Under the pieces are notes generated by a model, which was not told the origin of the DNA, did no database searches, and was given only the letters and a program-made list of their open reading frames with translations. A DNA stretch of 64,000 nucleotides, from assembly GCA_025331125.1 (NCBI GenBank), contig JAOALB010000013.1, forward strand, positions 186,001 to 250,000, given 5' to 3'. Shown here in pieces: positions 57,518 through 64,000 of this stretch. Positions within the stretch are counted from its first letter, which is position 1. Each line of letters starts with the position of its first letter. Both the position numbers and the translations under genes were made by a program. The DNA is from Mycogone perniciosa (taxonomy: Eukaryota; Ascomycota; Sordariomycetes; Hypocreales; Hypocreaceae).

Positions 57518-60141
57518 ATGTCCCAAGATGGCGAACCCGCTGACCCAGCAAGCAACTCGGCTCCTGATCTCCAGATCTTGGGCGACGAGATCACCCTGCA
57601 GCCCAGCGGCTATGTAGAGCCCGAGGCTGCCACCCAGGACCTCAAGGAAGGGGCATTGATGAACCAATTCGCCTCATTCCGTACAGAGCCTCTCCAGTAA
57701 GCCGACACAGCCATCTCCAGTTTGCTGGCATTTCCACTGACACATCGCCTGTAGGTTCCTCCGCGAAGTCTCTCTCTACGTATCCGGCCAAGGATGGCGC
57801 GCCTACGACCAGGTCATTGGCCAGCCCGTCTTCTATACCGGCTTCTCAGAAAACATGAAGTCCAGGGTGATGTCGGCTCCCCTGCTGCAGCAACGCATCG
57901 CACAACTGGCCGAGGACCGTCTTGCCGTGGAGGAGAAGGACGGGTTGCTGAATAAAAATGACAAGCACTACGAGGCAAACCGCGCGCAACGGCGCAATAT
58001 CATAGAGGGATCGTTGCAAGAGGTCGCAGAGAAGCTCACCGATGACATGATCTGCAAGATGGAAAACAAGACCTTCATCCGCGGCGCATATTATCTAGCG
58101 ACCCAACTATTGACGCGTGCCTATCATCAGGGGATTCACGTCTCTAGTGAAGAGGTGCTCCGGTTAAGAAAGGTGGCTGATCTCGCCGCGAAGAAGAAAC
58201 AGAGCATCATTTTCCTACCTAGCCACCGGTCACACGTCGACTATGTTTCCCTCCATTTAATATGCTACAGGCTTGGCCTCACCCTGCCGGTGGCCGTGGC
58301 GGGAGATAACCTCAACTTCCCTCTCGTGGGAAGCTTCCTACAGCACGCAGGAGCGATGTGGATCAGGAGGTCCTTTGGAGACGATGTGTTATATACTACA
58401 TTGGTGCAGTCATACATCGATACCCTTCTGCAAGAGGGATATAATTTCGAGTGCTTCATCGAAGGAGGTCGATCACGGACAGGCAAGCTGCTCCCTCCAA
58501 AATTCGGTATTCTCAGCTTCGTTCTCGATGGCATCTTGTCTGGTCGTGTCGAGGATGCCATCATCTGCCCCGTCAGCACTCAATACGACAAAGTAATTGA
58601 GACGGAAGGCTATGTCACTGAGCTTCTTGGTATGCCAAAAAAGAAGGAAAATTTGGTCGACTTCCTTACCGGCGGGTCCTCGGTTCTCTCACTGCAGCTA
58701 GGGAGGGTAGACGTTCGGTTTCATGAACCCTGGAGCTTGAGAGGTTTCATTGACAATCAGCTGTCACGACTTCCGAAAGTGCCTGCTGGATTGGACACAG
58801 ATCATTACAACCCTGATGTTAGGACTGTGCGGGAAAAGCTATTGCGCACTCTGGGCTACAAGGTCCTCAGTGATATCAACGCGGTATCAGTCGTCATGCC
58901 CACTGCTCTTATTGGCACCGTCCTCCTAACCCTCCGTGGCCGTGGTGTCGGGAAAGGAGAGTTGATCCGACGCATTGATTGGCTGACTTGTCGCGTCCGG
59001 GCCAAGGGTGGTCGCATCGCTCACTTTGGTAACGTAGAGCTATCCGAGATTGTCGACCGAGGATTGGAGGTCTTAGGTAAAGACTTGGTTGGCGTGGTTG
59101 AGGGCTTAGCGGAGCCGACATACTACGCTGTCGACCGTTTCCAGTTATCCTTTTACCGCAACATGACTATACACCTGTTCATCTACGAAGCCCTTGTTAG
59201 TGTGGCTATGTACACACAGGTCAAGCGCGGAGGCGGCCCGTCGATTCAAGATATCACGTATGAGGAGCTCAAGGCACAAGTCCTATTCTTGTCATCACTG
59301 TTCCGTGGGGAATTCATTTTCTCCGGCGCAGGCCTGGTCGTGAACTTAGACAACACCCTTCGCGGCCTAGAGGCTGATCATGTCGTTCGCCTGGACCGAG
59401 ACGAGAAGGGTAATGTTATAACTATCGGGCTGTCAGACGAGGAACGGAAAGTAGGTCGGGAGAATTTCGACTTCTACTGCTTCCTCATCTGGCCCTTTAT
59501 CGAAGCTAGCTGGTTGGCTGCCGTGTCTCTCCTGGGCCTGACGCCACCGCTGGGCAAAAATGGCGATATCTGGATCGAGGAAAGCAAGGCTCAAAACAGT
59601 GCACAGCTGGTAAGTATCCCTTTAGCTACAGTGACCCTAGGAAACACATCTGACAATGACGATACAGCTTGGTAAGACACTATACCACCAAGGCGATCTC
59701 TCCTATTTCGAGGCCGTCAACAAGGAGACTCTCAAAAATTCATACGCACGCTTCCAACAAGAACAAATTATCAACGTTGTCAGGTCCAAAGATGCCAAGA
59801 TGCCTCCACGCATCCAGTTGGACCCCTCATGGCGGCCTTCGCGTAACCCTGAAACCGGTGCGCTGGTGGCCGAGGGCAAGCTGTGGGACTTCACGGAGAA
59901 GATTGCCCGTTCCCGTCGCGAGGGGAAGAATCGACGTGATGGTGCAACAGTTAGCAGCCGTGTACTTCGTCTGACGGATGAACTCGGATGCAGGCTATTT
60001 ACGGTGGCCGAAGAAGCTGAGAAGGGTGGCAAGGCCAAGGTTCCTAGCAGACTAAGCAAGGAAGAGCAGGAAGCGTTGAAGAAACGCCATATTAATCAGA
60101 CCAGGAAATCAAGCAAGCTAGAGGGGAGGGCGCATTTGTAA
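57518..60141 (+). CDS. PlsB/GNPAT-type glycerol-3-phosphate or DHAP O-acyltransferase
   Basis: An 835-residue acyltransferase that would acylate the sn-1 position of glycerol-3-phosphate or dihydroxyacetone phosphate. Exons are 57518-57696, 57755-59609 and 59668-60141; both introns are 58 bp. The HX4D catalytic motif is HRSHVD (H217-D222). It is followed by the family blocks AGDNLNFPLVG, GAMWIRRSFG, FIEGGRSRTGK (phosphate-binding EGGRSR) and CPVSTQYDK. Domain order follows PlsB and animal peroxisomal DHAP acyltransferase. The last three residues are AHL, which fits the relaxed PTS1 pattern [SAC][KRH][LM], so a peroxisomal location is plausible. It is convergent with the pantothenate synthetase gene, 189 bp between ends. 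The substrate is not decided by sequence. Confidence 0.9.
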
Positions 60142-60330
60142 ATTCTTCTTCTACACGTTATCGTGTTGTTTATACCCATGAATTATGTACATAGGACGCA
60201 GCGACTGCATTAGGGGACATCTTGGAAATAATCAATGATTTTTGACGCCATGTTGGCCACTATGCCTCCTTTTCCCTCTATATTCTGCTTGTCGTAACTT
60301 CGTCTTTGTCGTAATTCCTCCAATTTGAGC

Positions 60331-61434
60331 CTATCCGGATTTAGGGGGCAGGATGATGTTGTCAATTAACCTCACAGCAGGGCCGCCAGAATGACCCAGA
60401 TCCTCTCCTTCTTGTGCCTGCTCCACGGGGAGCATCTTGACAGCACCGCTCAGTACAGCGCCCTTGGCAGGGTCTACCACATCAACTTCAAGCAGCGTAT
60501 CCGGATCCGCCAGCGAGATGTAGTCAACCTCGTATGTGGTTCGCCGTTCGGGACCAAGCTCCATCTGGGCTTGCAGCACCGACGTGACGGCCTCATTCGC
60601 TGCACCGAGGATACTGACCCGGTCGAGCTGTCCGGATTTGTATGTCTCCTCGGCAGCACGGAGGGCATTGTTCAGCACGATGGCGACTTTGCGCCTGCGC
60701 GTGCCGAGGTAGACGTTGCGCGAGCTCAGGGCAAGGCCATCAGACTCACGCTCAGTAGGACAAACGACAACCTCGGTAGGAAGCACAAAGTCCTTGACCA
60801 TTCTTCGGATAACAACGGTTTGTTGCACGTCCTTCTGGCCGAAGTAGACGCGATCGGGCTGCACGATGTTGAAAAGCTTCATACACACTGTCGCAACGCC
60901 GCGGAAGAAGGTAGGTCGACTAGCGCCCTCAAGCACCTCGCCGACAGGGGTGATGGTCACGAAACTACCCTTGCTCTCAATCTCCTGTCCGGGGAAGCCA
61001 GAAGGGTATATCTCCGGAGTCGTCGGCGCAAAAACGGCGGAGATACGACCGAGGTTTCCACCATCGTCGGCGAGTTCCCGGTCCAATCGGGCCAGGGCAG
61101 CGGTATCGGCAGTCCAGGTAACGGGGTACGAGGCCAGATCCTCGCGGATACCGAACTGGGCTGGGTTGACGTAGATGCTAACCACAACGTGGTGGTTCTC
61201 ACGAGCAGCGGCTCGGATCAAAGAGAAGTGGCCTTCATGTAGCGCGCCCATGGTCGGCACGAGGCCGACGCTGCGGTAGTTGATCATGTGTGGCTTCCGC
61301 CATTTTCGCACGGCATCGACAGCGCGGAGGACTCGAATAGGTGTAGAGGGGATCGTCTCGGCAAGCGTTCGCAGTGTTCTGACCAAGTCTCGACGATGTC
61401 GAAGAGGAGCACGTGCAACGAGTCGGAGCGGCAT
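60331..61434 (-). CDS. PAN6: Pantoate--beta-alanine ligase (pantothenate synthetase)
   Basis: ATP-dependent condensation of pantoate and beta-alanine to pantothenate, the CoA precursor. 367 residues, single exon, from the ATG at 61434; the four codons upstream in frame begin with TTG and are not used. The Arg-rich first ~30 residues (RLVARAPLRHRRDLVRTLR) resemble a mitochondrial presequence. The nucleotidyl-transferase core shows PTMGALHEGH (HIGH-type motif), VSIYVNPAQFG, DRVYFGQKDVQQ (KMSKS-side ATP contact region) and SSRN. It is longer than the ~280-residue bacterial enzyme because of the N-terminal extension and two short inserts, as usual in fungi. The same strand carries the MFS gene upstream, 450 bp away. 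Confidence 0.95.
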   Translation of the reverse strand: MPLRLVARAPLRHRRDLVRTLRTLAETIPSTPIRVLRAVDAVRKWRKPHMINYRSVGLVPTMGALHEGHFSLIRAAARENHHVVVSIYVNPAQFGIREDLASYPVTWTADTAALARLDRELADDGGNLGRISAVFAPTTPEIYPSGFPGQEIESKGSFVTITPVGEVLEGASRPTFFRGVATVCMKLFNIVQPDRVYFGQKDVQQTVVIRRMVKDFVLPTEVVVCPTERESDGLALSSRNVYLGTRRRKVAIVLNNALRAAEETYKSGQLDRVSILGAANEAVTSVLQAQMELGPERRTTYEVDYISLADPDTLLEVDVVDPAKGAVLSGAVKMLPVEQAQEGEDLGHSGGPAVRLIDNIILPPKSG

Positions 61435-61884
61435 ATCGATGGGCAATTGGGCTCTGAAAATGAAAGAAAAGCAAAGTCCAAGAATGAGCCGAGGCGTTCA
61501 TGCAGGAGCGAAAGCCTCGGCAGCCATCGTCGAGGTCCAATGGCTGAGGAAAGGACCTTCTCGTGATGGTTTCTGCGGCGGAGTTTTGAGGACGAGGTCC
61601 GGACTCGGGAGAGTGGTTCTTATCAATCATATCGCCAAATGTGCTGAATAAGCTTCAATGCACGTGTTGAAATAGGTACATAGTAGTTAGGTAAGATGTA
61701 GATTCTCAACTTGACATCTAACATGACATTCTTTGACTCCATCGATATGTTTATTATTATCACGATCCAAATTCCTGGTGCATCTAACAACCGTATGCGT
61801 ATGCATCTCCCCTCTCGAGCCCAAAGTCCATCTACAATCTAAATATGGGCGCTCCATGGTTTCATCTTAAAGCGGCTTCTCCTT
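61435..61884. other. Intergenic region between MFS and pantothenate synthetase genes
   Basis: 450 bp; the 3' flank of the transporter gene and the promoter of the pantothenate synthetase gene. Nothing else is seen. Confidence 0.5.
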
Positions 61885-63699
61885 TTAAGCCGCACCTCCA
61901 GCATTTTGAAGCTTCTCCTGCTTGGACTTCTTCCACGGCATAGTAAAACTAACCAAGAAAGAAAGACCCGTGACGGCGATACACATGGCAAACACAACCT
62001 TCAGGCCACTCATGTAGCCATCAATGACTATTGGTTGCTGGTCCAGGGGGAATGCCTTTCGGATCTCCGTCGCTCCAGTTAAGACCAGAGCCTCCTTGCT
62101 AACCTCAGGAGTGTCCTTGAGCACGTGCTCGACCAGCTGGTTAATGAAGGCGGATTGCGCGCCAGACACGAGGAATGTACTGCCCAAGCCTTGGAAGAAG
62201 AGAAGCACGCCGGTAGCTGCGGCGAGATCGCTTGGTGCTGCCGATGCTTGGACAGCAATCATGGGTATCTGAAAGGCGCAGCCGCAACCCAATCCAAATA
62301 CAATTTGGTATCCAATCCATTTTGCAGTGGACGTACCAACCTCAAGCATATACAGAAGTCCAGCACCAATGGTGGTGGTAGCGAGGCCACCTATGAGCTG
62401 AGGCTGGTGATACCCCGTGACGGTGACCAACGCACTGCTGACAATCGTGCCAATGCTTGAGCCAATAATAAAGGGCAGGCTCCGGACACCACTTACTGCC
62501 GGTTTTACACCATGAACCGACTGGAAGTATATTGGGATGTAGTAAAGAATCATGTAGAAGCCGCCAGCCAGGAGGAAGAAGACAGAGGACATGACCATGT
62601 TAGTGCGGCTCTTCAAGAGGCGAAGGGGCACCATGCTCCGCTCCCCTTGACAGCACTGCAGCCAAAGCCACGCCGCCATCAGGACGGTGAAGCTCGCAAA
62701 GAGGCCGATAACGACAGACGAGTGCCAGGCGTGAGAAACCCCGCCGTATTGTACGGCAAGGATATAGCAGATGGTTGCTCCCATCATCAAGACGACACCA
62801 ATGGGGTCCATTTGAAGTATCTTCTCTCTGAGGGAAGCCTTCTCGGGCATCGCTTTCTTTGGAGTCTGAAACAAAATGAGGATGATGGCAGCCGAGACAC
62901 CTCCAATAGGCAAGTTGATATAAAAGCACCATCGCCAGGTGATCTTGTCGGCAAAGACGCCGCCTAGCAGTGGACCGGTGATGCTAGCACATCCATATGC
63001 CGCTCCCATGATCCCAGTGAAGACTGGCCGCTTCTTCGGAGGCGACGAGAACCCGATGATGGTATAGATGCCAGCAAGGAGACCAGCGGCACCAACCCCC
63101 GTGATAGCTCGGCCAGTGATGAGGGTTTCGGCGTTCGGGGCAGCACCGCAGAGGATGGAACCGAGTTCGAAGATGAGGACACAAACTAGAAACGTTGTCT
63201 TCAGCGGGAAATACTTGTACGCCTTGCCCCCTAAACACCAAAGTTAGCATCATGGAGTCATCCTAACAGGTTGGTGCAGCTTACATGTGGATTGGAAGCC
63301 ACCGATGGTCATGAAGAAGGCAGCGCCGTACCAACCAACTTTGTCAAGACCTTTGAATTCATCTGTTATTCTAGGGATGGCAGTTGCAATAATCGTCTTG
63401 GATGTTTGTCAGTTCAGTTGTATCCTGGAATCAAGAAATAAATGCTTTGGGAGTACCAGATCCAGGGCCAAGATGAACATGCTGAGAACAAGGGCCAAGA
63501 TGATAAAGGTCATCTTGATGCCAGAGGGGTATTCATCTTCGCCAGCATCGTCATTCTGGGGTTCAGAAGACTTGTCTTCGTGCGTCTCAACATATTCCAC
63601 ACTATTTCCGTCTTTACTTAGGTCGGGGATCTTTTCTTCTGACGTATCCCCGCCGGTAAGAGTCGGGGTCGCGGTGACGGACATCGTTTCCGTACTCAT
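61885..63699 (-). CDS. MFS transporter, DHA2 (14-TM drug:H+ antiporter) family
   Basis: A 566-residue proton-driven efflux transporter. Exons are 63457-63699, 63285-63396 and 61885-63230, with introns of 60 and 54 bp. An acidic cytosolic N-terminus (about 60 residues, DDAGEDEYP) precedes TM1 (IILALVLSMFILALDL). The DHA2 hallmark TIIATAIPRITDEF crosses the first splice, and GWYGAAFFMT follows. Motif C appears as GAAYGCASITGPLLGGVFAD, with the ITGRAITGVGAAGLLAGIY segment before it. About 14 hydrophobic segments are visible. The C-terminus is short and Lys-rich (WKKSKQEKLQN). Relatives export toxins, azoles or secondary metabolites, but no biosynthetic cluster lies in the window, so the substrate is unknown. 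Confidence 0.93.
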
Positions 63700-64000
63700 A
63701 GGCTTTTTCGACGACTCTGGTACTTGCTAGCCAAGGGAGTAGATGGTAATTTTTGCTCCTGTTGTTCGAGGCTTTACAACTACGAGTGATCAACGTTCTA
63801 TATACTCGTACGGGTGCCGCCGGGAGATCAACCCGTACTATTTGTCATTTACTTCCTAGAATGAGACAAACCAAGCCAACACCGAAGCTGTTATCCTCAT
63901 TATTGCCTGAATGGGCGATAAAGTTGGGGTTTGACTGAGATATGTGGGACTTCAACATTCCTTGATACCGTACGGAGCACTTCGTACGGTATACTTGATC
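63700..64000. other. Promoter region of the MFS gene with a 10-bp inverted repeat
   Basis: No gene in this right-hand edge. ATACCGTACG (63965-63974) and CGTACGGTAT (63983-63992) form a perfect inverted repeat around an 8-nt loop; it contains a near-copy of the dispersed TACGGAGTA element. Confidence 0.6.

Noticed and set aside
24171..64000. A secondary-metabolite or toxin gene cluster around the MFS and Zn2Cys6 genes
   Set aside because: The regulator and transporter are more than 54 kb apart, and no synthase, P450 or tailoring enzyme lies in the window.
1..64000. CRISPR array, prophage or bacterial operon
   Set aside because: All genes have eukaryotic structure with spliceosomal introns; no regularly spaced repeats are present.

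Overview
The window is nuclear DNA from a filamentous ascomycete (Pezizomycotina), most likely Sordariomycetes/Hypocreales. The genes are monocistronic with short introns of about 50-230 bp (GT...AG, often with a CTAAC/CTGAC-like branch site). The gene set is typical of such fungi: a three-domain fungal eEF3, a Zn(II)2Cys6 regulator, a YVC1-type TRP channel, an Asp f 4-family secreted protein and a TTC27/Emw1-type TPR protein. The 9-mer TACGGAGTA/TACTCCGTA occurs at least 16 times and I saw it only between genes. The order-level placement is inference.

Layout. 1-2140 (-): N-terminal part of the Sec7 ARF-GEF, running off the left edge. 3160-4596 (+): pyruvate dehydrogenase E2. 5210-7573 (+): Zn2Cys6 transcription factor, with CCG/CGG inverted repeats in its own promoter. 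8086-11888 (+): two related Cys/Thr-rich secreted proteins on either side of an AT-rich, gene-poor stretch; the second is cut by an in-frame TAG. 12087-13754 (-): DUF1308-like protein. 15552-16412 (-): Asp f 4-family secreted protein. 18657-21884 (-): large AAA+ ATPase, four exons. 24171-26711 (+): YVC1-like vacuolar cation channel, five exons. 27097-27767 (-): macro-domain ADP-ribose hydrolase with a one-base frameshift in a homopolymer. 28756-32676 (-): six-exon gene for a ~1198-residue protein with an HEXXH...E metallopeptidase-like signature, the best candidate here for an undescribed enzyme. 35751-39193 (+): eEF3. 40346-40521 (+): a tandem tRNA-Gly(GCC) pair, one copy with a 12-nt intron, apparently one transcript. 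41097-42909 (-): amino-acid permease. 45945-48983 (+): TTC27/Emw1-like TPR protein. 49465-54250 (-): GYF-domain protein. 56401-57075 (-): RNase P/MRP subunit Pop4. 57518-60141 (+): PlsB/GNPAT-type acyltransferase with a PTS1-like tail. 60331-61434 (-): pantothenate synthetase. 61885-63699 (-): DHA2-type MFS transporter.

Most genes are unrelated housekeeping loci and I see no biosynthetic gene cluster. Functional themes are translation and RNA processing (eEF3, tRNA-Gly, Pop4, GYF protein), mitochondrial and CoA-linked metabolism (E2, pantothenate synthetase, acyltransferase), transport (Sec7, permease, YVC1, MFS) and secreted proteins. Exon borders were read by eye from splice consensus, frame continuity and family knowledge. 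Each multi-exon model below sums to a whole number of codons; no transcript data were available.
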